Below the pieces are notes generated by a model. That model was given only the letters and a program-made list of their open reading frames with translations. It did not search any database and was not told the DNA's origin. A stretch of DNA of 64,000 bases from Porphyromonadaceae bacterium. GTDB taxonomy: Bacteria > Bacteroidota > Bacteroidia > Bacteroidales > UBA12481. The stretch spans positions 1 through 64,000 of the forward strand of contig QYQM01000061.1 of NCBI GenBank assembly GCA_007280905.1, written 5' to 3'. Of the stretch, positions 8,246 to 16,265 are shown in pieces. Numbering within the stretch: the first letter of the stretch is position 1; each line of letters opens with the position of its first letter. Position numbers and translations under genes: made by a program.

Positions 8246-10748
8246 ATGAAAAATCTCACCCTTCTTTTCGCTCTCTCGTTCTTTACGTCAATCCTTTCTT
8301 TTGCTCAAAAACCTTCCGGAAACATTTTTCTATCGCCCAACCCCACTGCAATGGAGCAATATGCGGCTCAGGAACTGCAGCGCTATCTCTATCAGGTGAC
8401 CGGCGAGAAACTGGATATCCAAACCGGAACCGAAAGGTTAAATCCGAAGAGTTTCATTCTCGGGCAGCAATCCACCAATCCGCAGATTAAAAAGCTTATA
8501 GCAGATCAACTTGGCCCGCAGGGATATGTGCTTAGGAAAGTTGATGGCAACATTGTCATTGCCGGATCGGATCCCGAGGGCGTTCTTTATGGCGTATATG
8601 GTTTGCTGGAGGATCATTACGGGGTAGGATTCTACCTGGGAGGGGATGTGTTGCCGGAAACGAGGCAATCGCTTATACCGGAAACGTTGAATGAAACGAA
8701 AACGCCCGCAGTCGCAATCCGCGGCTTTCTGCCCTGGACGAATTATCCCCAATCGGCAACCTCTTATTCTTGGGAGGATTGGAAATTCATCATTGACCAG
8801 ATGGCTAAGATGCGGCTGAACTTTCTGCACATCCATAATTTTAACGGGCAGGCCGGTCACAACGAGATGTTCCACAACTTTTCGGTTAACGGTATTATGT
8901 CGAGGGTATGGATGGCAACGTCGAAATCCGGACATGGCTGGGCCTGCCCCGGCTGGGATGTGAACGAGTATCGTTTTGGTGCATCCGACCTCTTTGGAGA
9001 TTATGATTTTGGTGCGGATTGCGCCCTTCACAACGAAACGCTTACCAACGAACAGGTTTTCCGCAAAGGCGTCAGCCTGTTCCAAAAGGTGATCGGATAC
9101 GCGCACCAGCGTGGGGTTAAGATCGGTTTGGGCCTCGATATCGATCTGATCATGCCCGATTATAAAATGGAGGCCGACGATCCGGAAGTGATTGCTGCCC
9201 AGGTGGATCAGGTGACTGCCAACTACCCGGATCTGGATTATCTTCTCTGTTTCCAGTCGGAGGATATTGCTTCAAAAACCGAGTTGTGGAAAAAGTGGCG
9301 CCGCATTTTCGACGGGATGTATCAGGGTATGAAAGCGCGTTCCCCTAAAACCCGGATAGCCGTGGCAGGATGGGGCATCGATCCAAAGATGTCGTTCATG
9401 AGCAAGGCCGCCTGGAATGATATGAGCAAAACCACGTCCAAAGATATTTATCACGACTATTCGGTTAAGAACTACGGTGCTGCAGCCGCTGATGCCATCA
9501 CGGAGATCATCAACCAGAATGAACCTTTTGCTTCCGGATTTGGCGAATGTCAGGAGACCCCGGCATTTAAACTGACTGGGACCGATGATTACCTGTTGAA
9601 TATCAAAACCTTTACTCTCAATGGCTGGGAGGTTGATGCCGTAAAACCTGCACAACGTAATGGTACTGAGAATGCACCATGCAGTGAGGGCGGTGAATGC
9701 GTCGGATTTATCAAAAAAGGCAACTGGCTGCAGTACAACGGCATGGACTTTGGCAGTAAAACCTACCGGTGGAGTGCATGCGTTGATATTCAAATTCCTC
9801 GAAAAACCTCCGGTATCTGTTCTGCCGGAATTTGAAAAGGCCAAAGCCCAATTGGACATCATCGATAAATACATCCTGACGGCCACACCAACGCAGCGTG
9901 AACGCCTGATGAATCTTCGATGCCGTATCGCTGCTGCAAAAGATCATATCGGGATGAATAACCGGTTCAATGATCCGCAGTGGACTGAACTTCCCGATGT
10001 GATGCAATCATGGGCACGAAACTTTACGCACCGGGTTACCGACATTTCTTCTCTGGGAAATGTGATGAGCAGCCAAAACCGGTTCGTTCAATTGAACTAT
10101 CTGCCAAAGGAACAGGAGGTGCGGCAACCGATGATGATCAATGCCCCGCTACATCCGGTGGTGATTTCCGCACCTGCATCAACCTTTGCCGGACAACCTG
10201 CGCCGGTGACAGTCAGGGTGTTGGATTCCCACACTTACAAAAGTGTATCTGCAACACTTCACTGGCGGCAAGCCGGCGAGCCGAACTGGAAAAGTGCCCC
10301 GATGGCAAGGAGGGTGAAAGCTATCTTTACCCTCGATGTTCCTGCGGCAGGGTTGGTGGAATATTACCTCACGATTACAGATGGCAACAGCTCCGTTCGC
10401 TGGCCGGTGACAGCGAACCGGTCAATTATCAACATCGGAAAAGCCCCTGTCGTTCCTCAAGCCAAACCCTTATCTGTTAAAATTGATAATCAAACAATTA
10501 GCTGGAAAGCCACTACTGGTGCTTTCTGGTACCGGATCTACCGGAGTAATAAACCGGATTTCAAGCCCGGTCCGGAAAACTTCGTTACCTATGTCCCGGC
10601 CAGCATGCTTTCATTCATCGACGGTGCCCCCGGCTTCGATGGTAAGCCCTTATCAGGCAATCAGTTCTATCGGATAACCGCTGTTGATAAAGCCGGGAAC
10701 GAGAGTGTTGCGAGCGAGTCTGTGAATATCGCTGCACGCATGCATTGA
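8246..10748 (+). pseudogene. Secreted glycosidase with CBM6 and Fn3-like parts, frameshifted
   Basis: The ATG at 8246 (MKNLTLLFALSFF) gives a signal peptide; the track's 8219 start is less likely. Residues about 25-150 resemble the GH67/GH20-type N-terminal domain ('AAQELQRYLYQVTGEKL', 'VLYGVYGLLEDHYGVGFYLGGD'), then a TIM-barrel-like region ('LDYLLCFQSEDIAS'). A CBM6-like segment follows ('SEGGECVGFIKKGNWLQYNGMDFG'). That frame dies at 9835, while homologous coding continues in another frame from about 9780 to a stop at 10748, with Fn3-like domains ('ISWKATTGAFWYRIYRSN'). The frame switch lies between about 9755 and 9810. The short CBM6 part suggests an additional internal deletion. Exact GH family uncertain. 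Confidence 0.65.
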
Positions 10749-10809
10749 CCTGGTCGTGCCACGGTATAGGTAATGGGTCTCAGTAATCTTAATAATCTCT
10801 TAACTAAAT

Positions 10810-10878
10810 TCTTATTGTTTCTTTTCGTCTTCTCTTCTTCTTGTCTTATAGTCTTCTCGTCTTAACGTCTTATAGTCT
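10810..10878. repeat. GTCTTA-type stop-codon-associated tandem repeat
   Basis: A degenerate GTCTTAtaGTCTTctcGTCTTAacGTCTTAta array on the + strand lies between two convergent genes. It runs into the 3' end of the minus-strand YhhN gene: the last codons (Thr-Ile-Arg-Arg) and the TAA stop are written in the repeat. Related arrays occur at 26635, 33664, 37076 and 50395. Confidence 0.75.
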
Positions 10879-11551
10879 GACTGCCTTCCAAAAGTCCCAG
10901 CATGATCAGATACTGCGCCAGCATATACGTTGCCATGACCATGAATCCCTCGTTGGGAATTGGCGTTGCGAATTTGTTGATGGCCAGCAGGCTATCGGAA
11001 ATCACAAAGAAAACAGAACCGCCAAACAGTATCCAGAAGCTTTTAGGTTCTATAAGGCCCATCCGGTTAAATGCAGCGGCCGACATGCCGAGCAGGGAAA
11101 TAGCGTAAAGAGCAACAACCGGTTTCATGATACCCTCCAGATGAGGGTACAGGAGGACATAGATTCCAACCAGGTAAATCAAAAAGGGTAGTGCCCACAG
11201 AGGTTTGCGTGCAATTAATCCCTTTCCCTGGCCTACGGAAAACTTGCGAAAAGCCTGAATATAAGTAACCTGTGATAGGAAAAATCCGCCAACTCCGGCA
11301 AAAAAGAACATATCACTCTTCCATCCGAACATCAGAAATAGATCACCTGACCATGAAAAAAAGAAAGCCAGCATTACCAGCCATCTGTATGGCTGAGGTT
11401 TAGTCATGATGAGGAAATATGCGGCAATCCAGATCAGTATGAATGGCTTGACAGGATAATCCAGCCACTTGCTTCCGTTCACTGTACCAATCAGTTCCAA
11501 TACTACAATCACTAAAAAAATCAGGTGGAGAATGATAGATTTGGTTTTCAT
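10862..11551 (-). CDS. YhhN family membrane protein (lysoplasmalogenase-like)
   Basis: A 229-residue polytopic inner-membrane protein with about eight hydrophobic segments. The motifs 'FFFSWSGDLFLMF' and 'GGSVFFVISDSLLAINKF' are the family signatures; the two conserved Asp residues (GD and SD) are thought to be catalytic in TMEM86/YhhN lysoplasmalogenases. It is a single gene, convergent with the glycosidase pseudogene. Its C-terminal residues TIRR and stop codon lie within a GTCTTA repeat array, so the extreme C-terminus may be repeat-derived. A regulated promoter was not found. Confidence 0.85.
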   Translation of the reverse strand: MKTKSIILHLIFLVIVVLELIGTVNGSKWLDYPVKPFILIWIAAYFLIMTKPQPYRWLVMLAFFFSWSGDLFLMFGWKSDMFFFAGVGGFFLSQVTYIQAFRKFSVGQGKGLIARKPLWALPFLIYLVGIYVLLYPHLEGIMKPVVALYAISLLGMSAAAFNRMGLIEPKSFWILFGGSVFFVISDSLLAINKFATPIPNEGFMVMATYMLAQYLIMLGLLEGSQTIRR

Positions 11552-11626
11552 AAATCAACAATTTGATTTGGATAAATAAAGAAATCAATCATTCTGCAAT
11601 TTAACAAATTCGTTTTGACTTCCCGA

Positions 11627-11663
11627 AAAAGAAAAATCCCGGTCAGTATAAACTGCCGGGATT
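11627..11663 (-). terminator. Intrinsic terminator for the DUF1573 gene
   Basis: AATCCCGG-T-CAGT (11635-11647) pairs with ACTGCCGGGATT (11652-11663) with one bulged T and loop ATAA. In minus sense the hairpin is followed by TTTTCTTTTT. It is about 55 nt past the minus-strand stop at 11717. Confidence 0.7.
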
Positions 11664-11716
11664 TCTATATGCGTGATTTGTTAATCGCAAACCGTCAATC
11701 TTTCAGTGGTTCCAAT

Positions 11717-12355
11717 TTATTTGATTACGGGTGGTGTCGTCGGAATACCAAGCGGATTTGTTGGCGTTGTTTGTTCAACTTTCTGAACTTCACCTTTGAT
11801 CGTCAGTGTATACTTCTGTCCGTCATTCAGTTTAACCTGGGCTGATTTTGAGAAAAAGCCGCTCATAGCAGCATTGAAAGTAAGTACAACCTCACCTTTT
11901 TCGCCTGGTTTGATCGGCTCTTTGGTGTATTTTGGTGATGTGCAGCCGCAACTTGGCTGTACCATGGTAATGGTGACAGGATCTTTACCGGCATTGGTAA
12001 TGGTAAAGGTAGCGCTGGCGGGTTTTAGTTGCATAACATTTTTCCCAAAATCATAATCAGTAACATCCCATGTGCAGGTTAATGGTACCGGAGGTGCTGG
12101 TGATGCCACCTGGTTGGCAGCGGCAGGATTACCTGGAGTGGCGACATTTGCGGCAGCCGGCGGTGTTGCCGGGACTCCGGTTACGGGATTAATTCGCTTG
12201 GCCGGTTCTGCAGGATTGGTAACGGCCTGAGTTTCCTGACTCTTCTGTGTTTCTTTCTGTACTTCCTGAAGGGTTACTTTCTTTTGTGCATTTACCGGTA
12301 ATGTGGTAAAAACCAAGGCTCCGGCTGCCAGTATGAACAATGCTGTTTTTTTCAT
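11717..12355 (-). CDS. Secreted DUF1573 protein with Pro/Ala-rich linker
   Basis: 212 residues. Signal peptide 1-23 (ends 'LPVNAQ'), a low-complexity Ala/Pro/Thr linker at about 45-90, then one DUF1573 domain with the family hallmark 'VQPSCGCTSPKYTKEPIKPGEKGEV'. DUF1573 has an immunoglobulin-like ASH/MSP-type fold and is abundant in Bacteroidota periplasms; its function is not established. The C-terminus repeats the Thr/Pro-rich composition. It is monocistronic: a TAnnTTTG box precedes it and an intrinsic terminator follows. Note the close CGC motif, which in relatives may bind metal or form a disulfide. Confidence 0.85.
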   Translation of the reverse strand: MKKTALFILAAGALVFTTLPVNAQKKVTLQEVQKETQKSQETQAVTNPAEPAKRINPVTGVPATPPAAANVATPGNPAAANQVASPAPPVPLTCTWDVTDYDFGKNVMQLKPASATFTITNAGKDPVTITMVQPSCGCTSPKYTKEPIKPGEKGEVVLTFNAAMSGFFSKSAQVKLNDGQKYTLTIKGEVQKVEQTTPTNPLGIPTTPPVIK

Positions 12356-12381
12356 CGTCGATTGAATTTTAAATAATGAGT

Positions 12382-12389
12382 CAAAAATA
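12382..12389 (-). promoter_or_regulatory. Candidate -7 promoter box of the DUF1573 gene
   Basis: In minus sense this reads TATTTTTG, an exact match to the Bacteroidota TAnnTTTG -7 box, 27 nt before the ATG. I see no good TTTG -33 box at 19-21 nt spacing, so support is partial. Confidence 0.4.
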
Positions 12390-12490
12390 GAACCTTCCTC
12401 TACACCATACAGTTAAAGGGTATCAAATAATTGTTAACGAGTTGTTAAGCAATATTGGCTGCCATCGGTTAATCCGGTATCTTCGCTGCT

Positions 12491-13765
12491 ATGAATCGAA
12501 CTGCAATACGGGTTGTTCTTATCCTCGGAATTCTGGCGATTACCGGAATAATCAGCGTACAGTTCTATTTTGTAAGGCAGGCGATGAATCAGGAAAACCA
12601 GCAGATGAATCAGACCATCACCATCGCGCTTACCTCAGTTGCAGAGGACCTGGCCCGGTATAATGATGCCGAATTACCGCGACAGAATCCGGTTTTTCAC
12701 CACAGCCCGGATTATTATATCGTAAATGTAAACACACATATTGAACCGGACATCCTCGAGCAATTTCTGGTAACTGAATTTAAAATCAGAAGGCTCACAC
12801 TTGATTTTGAATACGGAATCTATGATTGTCAGACAGATAAAATGGTTTATGGCCGGTTGGTCCGTTTTGGTGAGAATCTCAGAATCAAGCCAATGCAGCA
12901 AGGCCTTCCCAAGTCGGCAGATTACCTTTATTATTTCGGGATCCATTTTGCCGGTCGCAATCAGATGATTATGGATTCGCTGGGAATCTGGTATTTCTTC
13001 AGCTTCATTCTTTTTTTAGTGATCATCTTTTTTGTTTATACGCAGATGATTATACTCCGTCAGCGACGGTACACAGAGGTTCAGCGCGATTTTATCAATA
13101 CGATGACCCATGAGTTTAAAACACCGCTGGCATCCCTGACGATGTCGGCCGATGTAATTCAGCGGCCGGATATTCTCCAGGAACCGGAACGCCTCTTCCG
13201 GTATGGAGAGATCATCCGGAGCCAGGTAAACCATTTACTGAAGCAGGTTGAACTGGTTCTGGAGATGGGTGGACCGGCCGGAGATAAGCTCCTGATAAAG
13301 AAAGTTCCTGTCAGGCTCAAGGAATTAATCGCAGAAATTTGCGAACAGATGGAGCTCCGGATTCATTGTTCCAAAGGGTCATTGTCATTGGATTATCAAT
13401 CAAAAATAAAGATGATTGAGGCAGATCCGCTGCATCTCACCAACATCATTCTTAACCTGTTGGACAATGCATTGAAATATTCCGGTGATATTCCGCTCAT
13501 TTCGGTTTCTGTAACAGATTCTCCTTATGGTCTGATGATCGGGGTGCGCGATCAGGGTATCGGCATACCTTCCAAGCTGAAAAAGCGTGTTTTCGATAAG
13601 TTTTACAGGGTACCCACCGGTAATGTCCACAATACCAAAGGCTTCGGTCTGGGACTTTATTATACCAAAAATGTCGTCAGGGCACATGGCTGGAAAATCA
13701 ACCTCGAGAGCAAGGAGGGTCAAGGTTCAACTATTCAGATTATCATCCCGGTTAAAATGAAATGA
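12491..13765 (+). CDS. Membrane sensor histidine kinase
   Basis: 424 residues. TM1 at about 7-27, a periplasmic sensor region of about 140 residues with no recognised fold, and TM2 at about 168-188. A HisKA domain follows with 'FINTMTHEFKTPLASLTMSAD' (His at about 207), then HATPase_c with N box 'NLLDNALKYS', G1 'GVRDQGIGIP', F box 'FDKFYR' and G2 'GFGLGLY'. There is no HAMP domain between TM2 and HisKA. The response-regulator gene follows after 3 nt, so this is a two-component pair. A weak promoter (TTGG-19 nt-TATCTTCG) ends about 5 nt before the ATG. The signal sensed is unknown. Confidence 0.9.
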   Translation: MNRTAIRVVLILGILAITGIISVQFYFVRQAMNQENQQMNQTITIALTSVAEDLARYNDAELPRQNPVFHHSPDYYIVNVNTHIEPDILEQFLVTEFKIRRLTLDFEYGIYDCQTDKMVYGRLVRFGENLRIKPMQQGLPKSADYLYYFGIHFAGRNQMIMDSLGIWYFFSFILFLVIIFFVYTQMIILRQRRYTEVQRDFINTMTHEFKTPLASLTMSADVIQRPDILQEPERLFRYGEIIRSQVNHLLKQVELVLEMGGPAGDKLLIKKVPVRLKELIAEICEQMELRIHCSKGSLSLDYQSKIKMIEADPLHLTNIILNLLDNALKYSGDIPLISVSVTDSPYGLMIGVRDQGIGIPSKLKKRVFDKFYRVPTGNVHNTKGFGLGLYYTKNVVRAHGWKINLESKEGQGSTIQIIIPVKMK

Positions 13766-13768
13766 TTT

Positions 13769-14464
13769 ATGGGAAAGCCTCTGGTTCTTTATGTTGAGGA
13801 TGATGAAACGTTAAAATTCATCACCACGGATAATCTCGAACGCGAACAATTTAAGGTTATTGCTGCAACAGATGGAGTAGAGGCATGGGAATTGTTCCTG
13901 CAGCAACCACCGGATATTTGTGTGCTGGATGTAAACCTTCCCGGAATGGACGGATTTACTCTCGCCCGGCAAATCAGGGAAACCAATCAGGATGTTCCGA
14001 TTATTTTTGTTACAGCCAAATCATTGAAGGAGGACAAATTGGAAGGTCTCCTGTTGGGCGGCGATGATTATCTGGTGAAACCATTCAGCATTGAAGAACT
14101 CATCCTGAAAATCCGGATTTTTCTCAGGCGCTCAAAAACCGTTCAGGATCCATCACAGCAAACCCAGATCAGATTTGGCAATTACACCCTTCACCCGGCA
14201 AAGCTTATGCTGACCAGCACAGCCGGAGAAATTAAACTCACATACCGTGAAGCTGAGCTACTGAATTACTTCTTAAAAAATCAGGAGGTTCTGCTGGGTC
14301 GCGAACAAATATTGGAATCTGTTTGGGGTGGAAACGATTACTTCGCCGGACGCAGCCTCGATGTATACATCTCACGCTTACGGAAATATCTCAACGCCGA
14401 TCCGAATATTAAAATCGAGAACCGCCACGGCATCGGGTTCCAGTTTATTTTAAAAAATACGTAA
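13769..14464 (+). CDS. OmpR-family response regulator
   Basis: 231 residues. Receiver domain 1-120 with the acidic pair 'VEDDE', phosphoacceptor Asp in 'CVLDVNLPGMDGF' and the conserved Lys in 'DDYLVKPFS'. The C-terminal winged-helix domain (about 130-230) ends in 'LDVYISRLRKYLNADPNIKIENRHGIGFQF', typical of the OmpR/PhoB group. It partners the upstream kinase (3 nt gap). Target genes are unknown; the divergent GIN-domain gene and the carbohydrate genes are possible but unsupported. A 28 bp palindrome overlaps its stop codon and may act as a terminator or be a dispersed repeat. Confidence 0.92.
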   Translation: MGKPLVLYVEDDETLKFITTDNLEREQFKVIAATDGVEAWELFLQQPPDICVLDVNLPGMDGFTLARQIRETNQDVPIIFVTAKSLKEDKLEGLLLGGDDYLVKPFSIEELILKIRIFLRRSKTVQDPSQQTQIRFGNYTLHPAKLMLTSTAGEIKLTYREAELLNYFLKNQEVLLGREQILESVWGGNDYFAGRSLDVYISRLRKYLNADPNIKIENRHGIGFQFILKNT

Positions 14465-14488
14465 AGACGGATGATCATCCGTCTCTAC
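14461..14488. repeat. GTAAAGACG..CGTCTCTAC palindrome at a stop codon
   Basis: GTAAAGACGGATGATCATCCGTCTCTAC is a palindrome with one mismatched pair. It overlaps the TAA of the response-regulator gene and is followed by a T-rich stretch (ATATTTTTAT), so it may also act as a terminator. Its arms match the palindrome at 8140-8165. Confidence 0.7.
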
Positions 14489-14495
14489 AATATTT

Positions 14496-14814
14496 TTATC
14501 TCGGTAAACCTCCGAAAAACCGTTTGATATTTCTGTGAAATTTATGGAAACTGTCAGGTTGATAATGCATTAAGATACATTGCTTAGTTATCAAATTGAC
14601 ATCCTTGCCCTGCAAAAGTGCCAACGCCTCAGGGGTGTCAGATGACTGTTGTATCCAAATGTTCTGTATCCCTTTGGCCAGGGCATCTTCAACCACCTTT
14701 GCTGGTAAGCTCTTCGTAAGCCGCGCGTCCGAATTTTTTCGGATTTCTCGAAACCCCGGCCATGGCAATGGGTTCACTGGAGAGGAATTGCTCGATTTGT
14801 TGTTTGGTTGCCAT
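14496..14814 (-). pseudogene. CoA-binding domain protein remnant (YccU-like)
   Basis: The ATG at 14814 starts MATKQQIEQFLSSEPIAMAGVSRNPKKFGRAAYEELTSKG, the Rossmann start of the CoA-binding (succinyl-CoA synthetase-like) small protein family, usually about 120-140 residues. At about 14700 the frame stops. The family's second half ('VVEDALAKGIQNIWIQQSSDTPEALAL', 'NLITKQCILMHYQPDSFHKFHR') continues in the next frame to 14496. The segment expected between them ('..YEVYPVNP..') is missing, about 40-50 codons. So this is an internal deletion plus a frame change. A TAACTTTG box sits upstream at 14832-14839. Confidence 0.8.
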
Positions 14815-14831
14815 TTTGATAAAAATTTGCA

Positions 14832-14839
14832 CAAAGTTA
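14832..14839 (-). promoter_or_regulatory. Candidate -7 box of the CoA-binding remnant
   Basis: In minus sense this reads TAACTTTG, an exact TAnnTTTG match 17 nt before the ATG at 14814. No clear -33 TTTG is present at the expected spacing. Confidence 0.3.
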
Positions 14840-14881
14840 AAAATTCTATTTTGGTTCGTACCTTTAGGGCAAAACGATTTC

Positions 14882-15553
14882 ATGATGAACTCAACGAATT
14901 TTTCAACCGAAACCCGTGAAATAAGAGATGTCAAACGCGTGCTTCTCAAAGATTATGGCCATCTGTTTATCAGCCAGGGTGAAGAGGAAAGTCTCCGTAT
15001 CGAAGGTGAACCCGATGTGATCTCTACCGTCAAAACTCTTAACAGGGAAGGCGAACTGGTGCTGGATATCGATGCCGGTTGGTTCGATAAAACCTGGAGT
15101 GCGATGACCAGTGCCGTCGAAGGCCGGGTTCTGAAATATCACCTGATGGTTAAAAGCCTGGATGGGATTTTTGTGCAAGGTGCAGCCAGCGTTAAAATGC
15201 AGGGACTGAAAACCGAATCTTTATATCTTACGCTTAAAGGTGCCGGGGAAATAGTAATTATCGGACTCGAAGCCGGTTTGATTGATGTTGACCTGCCGGG
15301 TGCGGGCCGGATTTCATTAGCCGGAAAAACGGATCGGCTCCACGTTTCAATGAAGGGTGCAGGGAGTTTTGACGGGCCCCAGCTCGAATCGCGTGAAACA
15401 AAGGTCCTTCTCCGTGGTGTCGGCAAAGCAACCGTGTGGTCAACTGCCCAACTGGATGCTACGGTTGAAGGCATCGGCGCCATCGATTATTATGGCAATC
15501 CGGTGGTTCGGCAAAATGTTTCTGGTTTAGGCAAAGTGAACGCGCGGAGATAG
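14882..15553 (+). CDS. GIN/DUF2807 beta-helix protein without signal peptide
   Basis: 223 residues from the ATG at 14882; an alternative ATG is at 14885, and the track start at 14762 has no support. The protein is a repetitive beta-solenoid with recurrent 'LKGAGEI', 'LPGAGRI', 'MKGAGSF', 'LRGVGKA', 'VEGIGAI' and 'VSGLGKV' units, the GIN (putative auto-transporter adhesin head) pattern of DUF2807. Most family members in Bacteroidota are secreted, but this one has a polar N-terminus (MNSTNFSTETREIRDVKRV) and looks cytoplasmic. It is divergent from the CoA-binding remnant and ends 1 nt before a convergent gene. Function unknown. Confidence 0.75.
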   Translation: MMNSTNFSTETREIRDVKRVLLKDYGHLFISQGEEESLRIEGEPDVISTVKTLNREGELVLDIDAGWFDKTWSAMTSAVEGRVLKYHLMVKSLDGIFVQGAASVKMQGLKTESLYLTLKGAGEIVIIGLEAGLIDVDLPGAGRISLAGKTDRLHVSMKGAGSFDGPQLESRETKVLLRGVGKATVWSTAQLDATVEGIGAIDYYGNPVVRQNVSGLGKVNARR

Positions 15554-15554
15554 A

Positions 15555-16238
15555 CTATAACGCCCTGATCTTCAAATTTCTATAAAACGTTTTCGCCCCT
15601 GCATGTTTCCCCTGCAACCCGATATACCCTTTTGTTGCGAGTTGTGAGAATGGAGTGCTAAGCCAATCCGGAATTTCACTGCCATCAGGATTCTTTTTGG
15701 CACTGGTCCATTTCGACATATCCATGGTGGTCACCGGTTTTCCATTGAGAACTACATAAATCATCTGGCCTTTGCAGGCAATACTCATCCTGCTCCATTC
15801 ACCCGGTTTTTTTATCGCTTTTTCAGAGGGTGCCAGATGGCCAAAGATCGATGCGCATTGCCAGGTACCGGGCACATTGGCCCATTTCTCATGCGTATCA
15901 TCGAGGATCTGAATCTCCACCGAATGAGGTATCCAATCCTTTTTGTCGGTGCAATAAACAACCACACCGCTGTTTGCGCCCGGTTCAACGTTGAATTCAA
16001 GGTCCAGAATGAAGTTCTCATATTCAACCTTGGAAAAGATAATCTGATCTTCGTCAGCAGTAAAAACCCCTTTGTCGCAGGTCCATACTTTCGGAGTATA
16101 CTCGGTATCCGATAAATCTTCTTTAAATAATGTCGCCCAGCCTTTAGTATCCGGATGACCTTTTAACGGTAGCGTAACCTGTGCAAAACCAGCCGTAGCT
16201 GTGAGCATCATGGATATTAATAATACTGAAATTTTCAT
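15555..16238 (-). CDS. Secreted DUF1080 (3-keto-disaccharide hydrolase-like) protein
   Basis: 227 residues. Signal peptide 1-19 (ends 'AGFAQ'), then a concanavalin-like DUF1080 jelly-roll: 'KGWATLFKEDL', 'FILDLEFNVEPGANSGVVVYC', 'SVEIQILDDTH', 'PGEWSRMSIACKGQMIYVVLNGK', 'GYIGLQGKHAGAKTFYRNLKI'. DUF1080 proteins in Bacteroides take part in cleavage or hydration of 3-keto-glycosides. It is last in a three-gene minus run DUF1080, Gfo/Idh/MocA, DUF1080 (gaps 11 and 27 nt), which supports action on the dehydrogenase product. Exact reaction inferred from family. Confidence 0.85.
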   Translation of the reverse strand: MKISVLLISMMLTATAGFAQVTLPLKGHPDTKGWATLFKEDLSDTEYTPKVWTCDKGVFTADEDQIIFSKVEYENFILDLEFNVEPGANSGVVVYCTDKKDWIPHSVEIQILDDTHEKWANVPGTWQCASIFGHLAPSEKAIKKPGEWSRMSIACKGQMIYVVLNGKPVTTMDMSKWTSAKKNPDGSEIPDWLSTPFSQLATKGYIGLQGKHAGAKTFYRNLKIRAL

Positions 16239-16265
16239 AAATGCTTAATTATTAGTTATTAATTA

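Noticed and set aside
14762-14881. Upstream start for the GIN protein
   Set aside because: The added 40 residues are antisense to the CoA-binding remnant, Cys-rich and not a signal peptide of normal form.
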